This document shows, piece after piece, positions 20,695-29,125 of a stretch of DNA of 64,000 nt. The position numbers and the translations under genes were made by a program. Every line of letters starts with the position of its first letter. Position 1 is the stretch's first letter. This DNA is from Planctomycetota bacterium (GTDB taxonomy: Bacteria; Planctomycetota; UBA1135; GCA-002686595): positions 248,001 to 312,000 of the forward strand of contig JAEUHY010000012.1 of the NCBI GenBank assembly GCA_016795325.1, read 5' to 3'. The notes beneath the pieces are model-generated. The model was not told the origin of the DNA. It was given only the letters and a program-made list of their open reading frames with translations, and did not search any database.

Positions 20695-23643
20695 ATGGAT
20701 ACCGGATCTCACGGCGCGGTCCCGCTCGAAGCGCTTCTGGCCGAATCGGCTTGGCTGAGGCGGCTCGCCACGAGCCTGGTGCGCGATCCCGCCGCGGCCG
20801 AGGACCTCGTCCAAGAGACCTGGCTCGCCGCGCTCAAGAACCCGCCGGCCGCGGATCGGCCGCTGCGGCCCTGGCTTCGCACGGTGCTCGAGAACTTTGT
20901 TCGCATGCGCGCTCGCTCCGAACAGTCGCGCACAGCGCGCGAGCGGCGTGAGGCGCGCGACGAAGTCACGCAGGGCGAAGTTGAACTGGTGGACCGCGTC
21001 GAGGAGCAACGTTTTCTCGCGCGCGAAGTGCTCAAGCTTGAGGAGCCGTTCCGCTCGACGCTCGTGCTGCGCTACTACGAGGGTTTGTCGTCGATCCAGA
21101 TCGCCGAGCGCGTCGGTTCGAACGACAACACTGTGCGCTGGCGCCTCAAGCGCGGGCTCGAGCTGTTGCGCGAGCGACTCGACCGGCGTCACGGCGGAGA
21201 TCGTGCGGCGTGGCTGGCGTTGCTCGCGCCGCTTGCACCGCAAGAGCTCGCACCCGTCGCCGCCCGTCCCGCGAGCAGCGGCGTCACGGCTTGGCTCGCG
21301 GGCGCGGCGGCGATGCTCGCGGTCGTCGTGGGTGTGTGGTTCGCGGTACGTGAGCCGGAGCAAGAGCCGCAGCTCGCCGCGGTCGCGAGCGTGTCAGCGC
21401 CCGCAGCGGCGACCGCCACGGATCCGGGCAGGACGGCCGTCGAACGCAGCGAAGCCGCGAGCGCGCCGACGCGCACGACGCTCGCCCCGGCGCGGATTCG
21501 CGCGCGCGTGCTCGACGCGCGCAGCGAGCCGGTCTCCGGTGCGCAGGCGCTGCTGGAGTTCGGCGATGGCAAGGGACCGAGTGCTCTCGTCCGCGCGGAC
21601 GGCGCACTGGATTTCGAGCTGCCCGGTGACAGCGTCTTGGCGAGCAGCGACGTGCTTGAACTAAGCGCGAGCGGCTTCGAACCGCTCCGGGTCTACGCGC
21701 CCGTGCGTCTCGGCGAAACGCTCGAGCTCGGCGACCTCGTGATGCGTCGCACGGGGCTGATCCTCGGTTCCGTGCGCGACGCGCGTGGAGCGCCGCTCGA
21801 AGCCGCGGAGGTGCGCCTCGAGCGGCTCGGCGAGCGCTTCGGCGCCCTGCGCGAACCGCCGCTGACCGAAATCCTGCTCACGGGGGCCGGCCTGGAGACC
21901 GCCGCGCCCGTGCGCGTCGAGTCGGAGCGCGACGGTCGCTTCCGCCTCGACGGCGTCGCCGAGGGCTACTACCGCGTTTGGATTCGCGCCGAGGGCTTCG
22001 CGCGCCAGTGCTCCGCTCCTGTCGGAGTGCTGCAGAGCGAGACCGTCACGCTCGAGCCGTTCGTTCTCGCTCCGCCGGCGCCGGAGCGCTTGGTGCGTGG
22101 CGTGGTGGTCGACGCGCAGGGCTCGCCGGTTGCGAACGCGCGCGTCGTCGGGCAACGCGCCACGCTCAGCCGCGAGTTCCACTGGTCGGAGGGGGACGTG
22201 CGAACGACGAGCGATGCGCAGGGGCGCTTCACGCTGGTCGCCGAGCCTGGCAAGGGCTACATGATCGCCGCCACGGACGGGCCGCGCTTCGCAGTTGCGT
22301 ACGAGGTTGTGGGCGATCCCGGCGAACGGACGCTGCAGCTGCGCGACTGGCCGACGTTGGAACTCGCCGTTCGGGCCATGCCGATCGGCGAGCTCGAGAT
22401 CGAGGGCGTCAAGGATCCGGCCGACGGTCCGCCGTTCACGTGGCAGATCGCTGAGGGCGTGATCGGTGTCCGCGTCGAGCGCACCCGTGAGTTCACGCTG
22501 CGTGTCGTACGTGGTCCGTTCGTATACCAACGGCGCGAGCCAGCGCGCGATGCTGACGCGCTTGCGCAGCCAGTGCGGATCGACGTCGGCGCTCCCGTCG
22601 TAAGAGAACTTGAAGTACGGGTTCTCGCGCAGGGCGAGCCGCTCGAAGGCGCTCGTGTCGAACCGCGCGTAACGGGCGAGTGGCCGGGCTGGATCTCGCC
22701 CACGCCCGGAGCGACGACCGATCGAACGGGAGTTGCGAAGGTCGTTTGGTGCGGCGACGCGATCACGTCTGTCTGGGTGCGAGCGGCGGGCTGGGCGCCG
22801 TACGTGGTGCGCGAGCATCCCGCGGGCGATCGACTGGAGGTCGAGCTGGTGCGCGGCGGCGTGGTCGCTGGCACGGTGCGCGATCATCTGGGACGAGGGG
22901 TGCGGGGCGCTCGGGTGTCCATGGACTCGAACACGGACTCTGTGCTCACGGACTTGAATGGCGCCTACCGCATCGACGGGGTCGGGCCGGGCCGCTGGAG
23001 CGTGAACGTCTCGGCGCGCATGCCGTCGAACGTCCCGCGCAAGACCCAATCGGCCGCCCGCTCCGACGTGGACCTCCGGGGCGAGGTCACGGTGCTCGCC
23101 GAGCACGTGACGCAGCTCGACTTCGAGTTGCCGGAGCCGCCGCCGTGCGTGCTGCGGGGCCGCGTCGTGCTCGACGGAAGCGCCGACGGGCCGCGCATTG
23201 TCGAGCTTTCCGCGCCTGGCGACTCGCGCGTGCTGTTCCGCGCACGGACTGATCCACGCGGCGACTTCGAGTTCGCTCTACATCATCCCGGAGCCTACGA
23301 ATTGCGCTGCGACTCGCTCGCCGAGGGGGGGTCGCGCAGCGAGGTTCGGCAGCGTGTGACGCTGGTGCGCGGCGCAACGGAGTTCCGACTCGAACTGCCC
23401 AGTGCGTTGTTGTCCGTCGTGCTCGACGCGGCGCCGGCGCCCGCGCACGAGTTGGTCGCCGTGGTGAACACGCCGCCCGATGGCGAGTGGACGGCCTACG
23501 CGCGCTTCGACGCCGAGGGGCGCGCGCGGGTGCGCATTCCGGCCGGCCGTTGTCGCTTCGCTGTCGAAGGCGTGGACCAACCCGAACTAGAACTCGATCT
23601 GCGCGCAGGCGAAACGCGCGAGATCCGCTGGCCGCCGCGCTGA
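20695..23643 (+). CDS. ECF-type sigma factor fused through a membrane helix to carboxypeptidase-regulatory-like repeats (paralog 1)
   Basis: Residues 8-165 are an ECF sigma-70: region 2 with DPAAAEDLVQETWLAALK and region 4 with LEEPFRSTLVLRYYEGLSSIQIAERV plus a WRLKRGLELLRERL recognition helix. A Pro/Ala linker leads to one transmembrane helix (about 196-217, ending in VVGVWFAV). The remaining roughly 765 residues would lie outside the cytoplasm and contain several Ig-like carboxypeptidase-regulatory modules (for example near VVDAQGSPVANARVVG and VRDHLGRGVRGARVSM). Such a protein could sense at the envelope and release or present its sigma domain to RNA polymerase; that mechanism is inference. 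ATG 20695 is preferred over a GTG-rich overlap with addA. The same architecture recurs at 41965-45090. No separate anti-sigma gene is adjacent. Confidence 0.85.
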   Translation: MDTGSHGAVPLEALLAESAWLRRLATSLVRDPAAAEDLVQETWLAALKNPPAADRPLRPWLRTVLENFVRMRARSEQSRTARERREARDEVTQGEVELVDRVEEQRFLAREVLKLEEPFRSTLVLRYYEGLSSIQIAERVGSNDNTVRWRLKRGLELLRERLDRRHGGDRAAWLALLAPLAPQELAPVAARPASSGVTAWLAGAAAMLAVVVGVWFAVREPEQEPQLAAVASVSAPAAATATDPGRTAVERSEAASAPTRTTLAPARIRARVLDARSEPVSGAQALLEFGDGKGPSALVRADGALDFELPGDSVLASSDVLELSASGFEPLRVYAPVRLGETLELGDLVMRRTGLILGSVRDARGAPLEAAEVRLERLGERFGALREPPLTEILLTGAGLETAAPVRVESERDGRFRLDGVAEGYYRVWIRAEGFARQCSAPVGVLQSETVTLEPFVLAPPAPERLVRGVVVDAQGSPVANARVVGQRATLSREFHWSEGDVRTTSDAQGRFTLVAEPGKGYMIAATDGPRFAVAYEVVGDPGERTLQLRDWPTLELAVRAMPIGELEIEGVKDPADGPPFTWQIAEGVIGVRVERTREFTLRVVRGPFVYQRREPARDADALAQPVRIDVGAPVVRELEVRVLAQGEPLEGARVEPRVTGEWPGWISPTPGATTDRTGVAKVVWCGDAITSVWVRAAGWAPYVVREHPAGDRLEVELVRGGVVAGTVRDHLGRGVRGARVSMDSNTDSVLTDLNGAYRIDGVGPGRWSVNVSARMPSNVPRKTQSAARSDVDLRGEVTVLAEHVTQLDFELPEPPPCVLRGRVVLDGSADGPRIVELSAPGDSRVLFRARTDPRGDFEFALHHPGAYELRCDSLAEGGSRSEVRQRVTLVRGATEFRLELPSALLSVVLDAAPAPAHELVAVVNTPPDGEWTAYARFDAEGRARVRIPAGRCRFAVEGVDQPELELDLRAGETREIRWPPR

Positions 23644-23650
23644 GCGCGCG

Positions 23651-24442
23651 TCAGACCGTCAGGTTCTCGCCGACTTCGTGCTGGCTCGCGACGAGCACGC
23701 GCACGTCGCTGCGGCCGAGTTCGGCGAGCACGCTGTGAGCCGCCGCGAGCGCGAGCTCGGGCGTGTTGTTGTGCTGCGAGAGGTGCGCGAGCACGAGCGT
23801 GTGCAACTCGTCGCCCGCGAGCCAACGCAGCATCTGCGCCGCCTGGTCGTTCGATAGATGTCCGGCGTCGCCGGCCACACGTCGCTTGAGCTGCGCTGGA
23901 TACGAGCCCTCGAGCAACATCGTTCGGTCGTGGTTGAACTCGAGCACGAGCAGGTGCGCGCCGCGCAGTTCGCGCGCGACGAATTCGTCGGGTCGGCCCA
24001 TGTCGGTGAGGACCACCGCGACGCGTCCCTCGTGCTCGATGCGGAAGGCGATCGTCGGATGCGCGTCGTGGGGGATCGGCACGTTGCGCGCGCGCAGGCC
24101 CAGTTCCTCGTCGAGCACACACTCCGCGCCGACGCGCAGCGTCGAAAGGCGCTTGGCGCGCCGGAACGACGGCGTCGAGAGCATCGCCTCGGAGCCGTGG
24201 AGCAGCGCGCGGTGCTTGCGTGCGATGGCGCCCGCGGAGCGTGCGTGGTCGAGGTGCCCGTGCGTGACGAGCACGTGGTCGAGCGTGGGGCGCTCGCCGA
24301 CGGGCGGCGGCACGCCGGCGACGCTCAAGCGCGCCTCCATCTCGGCGAGCGTGAGCCCCGCGTCGACGAGCACGCGCGCACGGCCGGCGCGGATCAGCGC
24401 GCTGTTGCCGCCGCTGCCGCTCGAGAGCACTTGGAGGTGCAT
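23651..24442 (-). CDS. Metallo-beta-lactamase-fold hydrolase, WalJ/YycJ-like
   Basis: The 263-residue protein opens with MHLQVLSSGSGGNSALI and contains the metal-binding THGHLDH motif (about residues 60-66), a later His in GHLSND and AHLSQHNN. The order and short length fit the YycJ/WalJ branch, proposed single-strand DNA exonucleases of the beta-lactamase superfamily, which typically begin with a similar SSGSxGN motif. Zinc or manganese binding is expected from the family. It is transcribed divergently from the M28 lipoprotein; the -10 box (24456-24461) leaves 13 nt before the ATG. It converges on the sigma fusion with only 7 nt between stop codons. Confidence 0.85.
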   Translation of the reverse strand: MHLQVLSSGSGGNSALIRAGRARVLVDAGLTLAEMEARLSVAGVPPPVGERPTLDHVLVTHGHLDHARSAGAIARKHRALLHGSEAMLSTPSFRRAKRLSTLRVGAECVLDEELGLRARNVPIPHDAHPTIAFRIEHEGRVAVVLTDMGRPDEFVARELRGAHLLVLEFNHDRTMLLEGSYPAQLKRRVAGDAGHLSNDQAAQMLRWLAGDELHTLVLAHLSQHNNTPELALAAAHSVLAELGRSDVRVLVASQHEVGENLTV

Positions 24443-24455
24443 GGTTGGACGGCGC

Positions 24456-24461
24456 AGTGTA
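24456..24461 (-). promoter_or_regulatory. -10 element of the WalJ-like gene
   Basis: TACACT on the minus strand, 13 nt before the ATG. No convincing -35 box was found upstream. It faces the -10 element of the divergent gene at 24484-24489. Confidence 0.4.
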
Positions 24462-24483
24462 GAGCCGGGGACGCGCGGGGCCG

Positions 24484-24489
24484 TAGGAT
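24484..24489 (+). promoter_or_regulatory. -10 element of the M28 peptidase gene
   Basis: TAGGAT ends 7 nt before the ATG, so the mRNA would be leaderless or nearly so. No clear -35 box. Confidence 0.45.
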
Positions 24490-24496
24490 CCGCGCC

Positions 24497-26443
24497 ATGA
24501 AGCTCCAACCTTCGTTCGTCCTCTCGCGCGCGCTGTGCGGCGCGTTGCTCCTCGTGCTCTCGGGCTGCGCCAACGACACCGGCCGCGTCGCCGCCGTCGC
24601 CGCGCCCGCGGCGCGCCCCGCGACTCCGGCCGCCGCGAGCGCGCTCGATGCGGAGCGTCCGTCCGCGGAGCGGCTCTACAACGACGTGGCGTGGCTCGCC
24701 GACGATGCGCAGGAAGGCCGGCGCGCGGGCACCGAGGCGGGAACCCGCTCGGGCGAGTGGATTGCGGCGCGTTTCGCAGCGTTGGGGCTCGAACCCGCGG
24801 GTGAGCGCGGCGGCTTCCTCCAGGCCTTCGAGGTGCCGCTCCCGATCGAAGTCGGCCCGAACAGCGGGATCGCGCTGCAGGCCGAGTTCCAACACGGAGA
24901 GGTCGTCGAGACAGCGGTCGCGGCGCAGGGCGAAGTCGAGCCGCTGTTCTGTTCGAGCGGCGGGGCCGCGGTCGGACAGCTCGCGTTCCGCGGCTACGGC
25001 GTGATCAACGCGGAGCTCAACTGGAACGACTACGCCGAGGGCCGCAGCGATGTTGCGGGGCGCGTCGTGCTCCTCGTGCGCGGCGTGCCGCCCGCCGAAG
25101 CTCTGCCGCAGCGCGCCGACGAAGAGCCGGCCGACGAAAACGCCGCGGTCGTGAAGGGCGACGGCTGGGGCAGTTCGGGCTCGCTGTTCATGAAGGTCAT
25201 GAACGCCAAACGGCACGGCGCGGTCGCGGTGCTCGTGGCGCCGCATCCGTCGCTGCGCGACGAGCCGCTGCCGCACTTCGATCACAGCCACGCGGCGCAG
25301 GCCGGAATTCCCGCGCTCGCGATCAGCTACGACCTCGCGGCGCGGCTCGTGCCGGCCTTCGACGGGCTCGTGGCGCAGATCGACCACGGCGACGCGGGCG
25401 CGACGTGGAGCGACGAAGCGCGCGCGCTGCGCGTCGTCGCGCGCGCGGATGTCGTGCGTTCGAAGGGACCGGCGCACAACGTGCTCGCGCGTTTGCGCGG
25501 CGCCGATTCGTCGCGAACGGTGGTGGTCGGAGCGCACTACGACCACCTCGGCCGCGGCGGCGAAGGTTCGCTCGCGCCGGGAAAGTACGGCGAGATCCAC
25601 AACGGCGCCGACGACAACGCGAGCGGCACGGCCGCCGTGCTCGAGATGGCGCGTTTGCTCGCGGCGGGGCCGCAGCCGGGCTGCGACGTCGTGTTCGCGC
25701 TGTGGTCGGGCGAAGAACTGGGCTTGCTGGGCAGCGAACACTGGGCGCAGCGCCCGACGTTCGAACTCAAGAGCGTCGTGGCCAACCTCAACCTCGACAT
25801 GGTGGGGCGCGCGGGCAACGGTTCGCTCGCCGTACTCGGCGTCGGGTCGTCGGCGCCGTTCGAGAACTGGTTGCTCGAGGCCGCGCCGCGCGCCGGGCTC
25901 GAACTCAAGCTCAGCCGCTCCGGCCAGGGCGTCGGCGGCAGCGACCACCAGACGTTCCTCAAGCGCAAGATCTCTGCGCTGCACTTCTTCACCGGAGTGC
26001 ACAGCGACTACCACAAACCCAGCGACGACCTCGCGGGCTTCGAAGCCGAAGGCGCAGCCAAGGTCACGGCGTTGTGCGTGGAGTTGATCGAACGCATCGG
26101 CGCCGCGCCGCGCCTGGCGTGGGTGGAGCCGCCCGCGCCCGAGCAAGGCGGCGTGCGCGTGGGCACTCCGATGCGCGTGTGGTTTGGCACCGTGCCCGAG
26201 TACAGCTTCGAAGGCCCCGGGCTGCTGCTCTCGGGTACGTCTGCTGGCAGCCCCGCGGAAAAGGCCGGCATGCTCGCCGGCGACGTGCTCGTCAAGGTGG
26301 GCGAGATCGAGATCGCAACGATCCAGGACTTCATGTATGCGCTGCAGAGCTACAAGGCCGGCGACGTCGTGCTCGCCGTGTACCTGCGCGACGGAGTGCG
26401 CGAGTCGGTGCGCGTCACGCTCGCGACGCGCGATGCGCAGTGA
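24497..26443 (+). CDS. Lipoprotein M28-family zinc peptidase with PA and PDZ domains
   Basis: The signal peptide ends in lipobox LSGC (Cys24). A protease-associated insert (about residues 130-300) lies before the M28 catalytic domain. Zinc ligands are readable: His and following Asp in GAHYDHLG, Asp in NGADDNASG, the Glu pair in WSGEELGLLG, Asp in NLDMVG and His in FFTGVHSDYH. The C-terminal 90 residues form a PDZ domain (GLLLSGTSAGSPAEKAGM... LAGDVLVKVGEIEI). The protein therefore looks like an active, membrane-anchored aminopeptidase facing the periplasm, with PDZ-mediated substrate or partner binding. LspA at 4255-4983 would process it. A second, divergent M28 protein lies at 59569-61848. 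Confidence 0.9.
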   Translation: MKLQPSFVLSRALCGALLLVLSGCANDTGRVAAVAAPAARPATPAAASALDAERPSAERLYNDVAWLADDAQEGRRAGTEAGTRSGEWIAARFAALGLEPAGERGGFLQAFEVPLPIEVGPNSGIALQAEFQHGEVVETAVAAQGEVEPLFCSSGGAAVGQLAFRGYGVINAELNWNDYAEGRSDVAGRVVLLVRGVPPAEALPQRADEEPADENAAVVKGDGWGSSGSLFMKVMNAKRHGAVAVLVAPHPSLRDEPLPHFDHSHAAQAGIPALAISYDLAARLVPAFDGLVAQIDHGDAGATWSDEARALRVVARADVVRSKGPAHNVLARLRGADSSRTVVVGAHYDHLGRGGEGSLAPGKYGEIHNGADDNASGTAAVLEMARLLAAGPQPGCDVVFALWSGEELGLLGSEHWAQRPTFELKSVVANLNLDMVGRAGNGSLAVLGVGSSAPFENWLLEAAPRAGLELKLSRSGQGVGGSDHQTFLKRKISALHFFTGVHSDYHKPSDDLAGFEAEGAAKVTALCVELIERIGAAPRLAWVEPPAPEQGGVRVGTPMRVWFGTVPEYSFEGPGLLLSGTSAGSPAEKAGMLAGDVLVKVGEIEIATIQDFMYALQSYKAGDVVLAVYLRDGVRESVRVTLATRDAQ

Positions 26444-26479
26444 GCGCCCGCGTGTGATGGCGCCGGACGAGCGCAACGC

Positions 26480-27127
26480 ATGAACCTCGCGTTGCTCGAG
26501 CGCGGGTTCGAGATCGCGGCGGTTTCGTTCGCCGCGCTCTCCGGCGTGGTCGACGCGCGGCGGCGCAACCTCGACCTCGTCGGAGCCTTCGTGGTCGGTC
26601 TGCTCGCGGCCTTCGGCGGCGGCACGCTGCGCGACGTGTTGCTCGACCGTCGCCCGCTGTTTTGGGTCGCGCGCCCCGAGTACGTCGTGCTCGTGCTCGT
26701 CCTCGCGTTGTTGCACCTGTACTGCCCGCAAGCCCTTCGGCCGCTGCGCCGCCGCCCCGTGCAGGCCCTGGCCGATGTGCTCGACGCCGTCGCGCTCGGG
26801 CTGTTCGGCGGGCTGGGCGTGCAGGCGGCGCTCGCGCTCGAAACCCCGCCGTTCGTGGCGGTGCTGTTCGGTGTCATGACAGGAGCGTTCGGCGGCGTAC
26901 TGCGCGACATCGTGCTCAACGAGACGCCCCAGTTGTTCCGTCCGACGAGCCAGCTGTATGCGGTGCCGGTCTTCACCGGAGGACTGGCGCAGGTCGCGCT
27001 GGTCGAGTTCGGCGCGTCGGCCTCGAGCGCGCTCTCCACGGGCGCGCTGCTGACCGTCGTGTTTCGACTCGCGGCGATGCGCTGGAACTGGCGTTTGCCA
27101 GCGCCACGGCCGGAATCCGCCGACTGA
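26480..27127 (+). CDS. TRIC-family (UPF0126) membrane protein
   Basis: The 215-residue protein is almost entirely hydrophobic, with about seven helices, and contains two internally related segments, GGGTLRDVLLDRRP and GGVLRDIVLNETP, the duplicated signature of the bacterial YicG/YadS family. These are homologs of trimeric intracellular cation channels and are thought to conduct potassium. It follows the M28 gene by 36 nt in the same direction and is closed by a short GCCCC/GGGGC stem. The physiological role here is unknown. Confidence 0.88.
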   Translation: MNLALLERGFEIAAVSFAALSGVVDARRRNLDLVGAFVVGLLAAFGGGTLRDVLLDRRPLFWVARPEYVVLVLVLALLHLYCPQALRPLRRRPVQALADVLDAVALGLFGGLGVQAALALETPPFVAVLFGVMTGAFGGVLRDIVLNETPQLFRPTSQLYAVPVFTGGLAQVALVEFGASASSALSTGALLTVVFRLAAMRWNWRLPAPRPESAD

Positions 27128-27144
27128 GCCCCAGCGCTCGGGGC
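27128..27144 (+). terminator. Short hairpin after the TRIC gene
   Basis: GCCCC and GGGGC close an AGCGCTC loop directly after the stop codon; no T-tract. A second GC-rich inverted repeat (CTCGCG/CGCGAG) lies at about 27167-27191. Confidence 0.3.
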
Positions 27145-27193
27145 GCCGAGTAAGGATTCGGACAAGCTCGCGGCGGGACCCGCCTCGCGAGGC

Positions 27194-27222
27194 TTGCAAT
27201 CGCAGCGTGCGCCCTCTTGTAT
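27194..27222 (+). promoter_or_regulatory. Promoter of the fused ABC transporter and downstream genes
   Basis: TTGCAA (27194-27199), 17 nt, TTGTAT (27217-27222). The ATG at 27254 lies 31 nt beyond; an in-frame ATG at 27221 would fall inside the -10 box, which supports the later start. Confidence 0.5.
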
Positions 27223-27253
27223 GGCGGATCGCAGTTTTGCCCCCTGCGCCCGC

Positions 27254-29125
27254 ATGTCCCTGCAACTGGTCTCGATCACCCGACGTTTCGGCGCGCAGCT
27301 CGCGTTGGACTCCGTGTCGATCCACGTGCGGCCCGGCGACTGCTACGGGTTCATCGGCCACAACGGCGCCGGCAAGACGACCGCGATGCGCATCGCGCTG
27401 GGCCTGCAGTTCGCCGATTCGGGCTCGGTGTTCGTCGACGGGTTCGACGCCAGCGCCGCGCCTCGCGAAGCGCGCGCGCGCCTGGGCGCGCTGATCGAGC
27501 AGCCGGGTTTTCACGCGCACCTCGACGGCGCCACCAACCTGCGTCTGCTGGGACGCCTCGCCGGACTCTCGCGCGACGAGACGCGGCGCGAGACGCAGCG
27601 TTTGCTCGAGTTGGTCGGACTCGCCCAGGTCGGCGCCAAGCCTGTGCAGGCCTACTCGCAGGGGATGCGGCAACGACTGGGGATCGCGCAAGCGATGCTG
27701 GGCCGGCCGAAGGTCGTGCTGCTCGACGAGCCGACCAACGGTCTGGATCCGCAGGGCATCGCCGAGATCCGCGCGATCCTGCGGCGCTTGGTGGAACAGG
27801 AGGGCGTGAGCGTGTTGCTCTCGAGCCACCAGTTGCACGAGGTGGCCGATGTCTGCACGCGCATCGGGGTGCTGCACCGCGGCAAGTTGCTGGTCGAGGC
27901 GCGCACTCAAGACTTGCTCGCTTCGGCGCAGGGCGCGCTCGAGGTGACGACGAACGATGACCAGCGCGCGCTCGAGGTGCTGCAGCGAGCGGGCCACAAT
28001 GCCGAGCGAGTGCAGGGCGGCGGATTGACCGTGCATGTCGCCGCGCAGGACCACGGCGCCGTCGCGCGCAAGCTCGTCACCGCCGGACTGGAGCTCACAC
28101 GCCTGGGCGCACGCAACGCGAGCCTCGAAGAGATCTACCTGCGCTTCGCGCGCGGCGAGGCGATCTCGACCGTGGCGCAGACGCCGAGCGAACCGCCGCA
28201 ACTCGGCGCCAAGCCGAGCGCGTTCAGCGCTCCGCGCGCGCCGATCCTGCGCACGGCGCGCTACGAGCTCTCGCGCCTCTTCGCCAAGGCGCGCTTCGGC
28301 GCGCTGCTCGCCGGTCCGGCGCTGGTGGGACTCGGAGCGATTGCGCTCGAACGCCGCACCGCGCTCGAGAATCAGGCGCGCGTGGCGGCGGGCGAGTTGG
28401 CCAGCGCGACGGCGGTCACCGGGTTCCAAGCGACCGCGAGCGCGCTGCAAACGGGTCTGCCGTTGCTCGCACTGCTGGTCGCCGGCATCGCGAGCCAATC
28501 GATCGCCGGAGAACTGTCGCGTGGGACCCTGCGCAACGTGTTGTTGCGCCCGCAAACGCGCTCGCAAGTCGTGCTCGGCAAGTCGCTCGCCGGTCTGGCG
28601 GTGACGCTCGGAGCGTTTGCGTTGCTCGTCGGAGTTGCGCTCGCCGGCGGCGCCATGGTGTTCGGCTTCGGCGATCTCGTCGAACTGCTCCCCAACGGCG
28701 ATGAGTTCCCGCTCGTCGCCGCGAGCGAGTTGTGGCCGGACCTGCGCCAAGCCGTGCTCGGACAAGCCCCGACCCTGGCGGGCTACTTCGGACTGGGATT
28801 GCTCGCCGGCGTGATCGCGCGCACGGCGCCGGGTGCGCTGGGACTGAGCTTCGCGCTCGTGCTGGCTTCGGATCTCGCGCGCGGCGTGGCGCGCTCTTTC
28901 GGGCTCGAGCAGTGGTTGCTCTCGGCGTACGCACCCTCGCCCTTGGGCGATACGTCGCAACTCAACTACTTCGCCGAACGCGCGGAGGGCATCAGCAATG
29001 CGGTCTTCCGCTTCGCGGGGCGCGACCTCGCCGGCGTCGATCTCGCCCTGGCCGTGCCTCTGCTCTGGCTGACCGCCTGCGTCGGCCTCTCGATCCTTCT
29101 CCTGCGCCGGCGCGCGATGCCATGA
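27254..29125 (+). CDS. ABC transporter with ATPase and ABC-2-type permease in one chain
   Basis: Residues 1-300 are a complete ABC ATPase: Walker A GHNGAGKTT, Q-loop IEQPGFHAHLDG, signature YSQGMRQRL in place of LSGGQ, Walker B VVLLDEPTNGLDP and switch His in SSHQLHE. From about residue 340 six hydrophobic segments follow, with GELSRGTLRNVLLRPQTRS typical of ABC-2 permeases (ABC-2 membrane family, gliding/Nod type). ATPase and permease are usually separate genes, so this 623-residue half-transporter fusion probably works as a homodimer. Substrate unknown; export of lipid, polysaccharide or peptide are the family options. It heads a run of genes with ATGA-type overlaps. Confidence 0.87.
   Translation: MSLQLVSITRRFGAQLALDSVSIHVRPGDCYGFIGHNGAGKTTAMRIALGLQFADSGSVFVDGFDASAAPREARARLGALIEQPGFHAHLDGATNLRLLGRLAGLSRDETRRETQRLLELVGLAQVGAKPVQAYSQGMRQRLGIAQAMLGRPKVVLLDEPTNGLDPQGIAEIRAILRRLVEQEGVSVLLSSHQLHEVADVCTRIGVLHRGKLLVEARTQDLLASAQGALEVTTNDDQRALEVLQRAGHNAERVQGGGLTVHVAAQDHGAVARKLVTAGLELTRLGARNASLEEIYLRFARGEAISTVAQTPSEPPQLGAKPSAFSAPRAPILRTARYELSRLFAKARFGALLAGPALVGLGAIALERRTALENQARVAAGELASATAVTGFQATASALQTGLPLLALLVAGIASQSIAGELSRGTLRNVLLRPQTRSQVVLGKSLAGLAVTLGAFALLVGVALAGGAMVFGFGDLVELLPNGDEFPLVAASELWPDLRQAVLGQAPTLAGYFGLGLLAGVIARTAPGALGLSFALVLASDLARGVARSFGLEQWLLSAYAPSPLGDTSQLNYFAERAEGISNAVFRFAGRDLAGVDLALAVPLLWLTACVGLSILLLRRRAMP

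Noticed and set aside
23651..28960. Very long open frames on the strand opposite known genes (for example about 1770 codons on the minus strand here, and similar ones at 14.6-17.5 and 34.0-36.4 kb)
   Set aside because: They lie antisense to genes with clear domains, have Arg/Ala/His-rich translations without motifs, and are expected where GC-rich codon use suppresses stops in other frames. Only the WalJ-like part of this frame (23651-24442) is a real gene.
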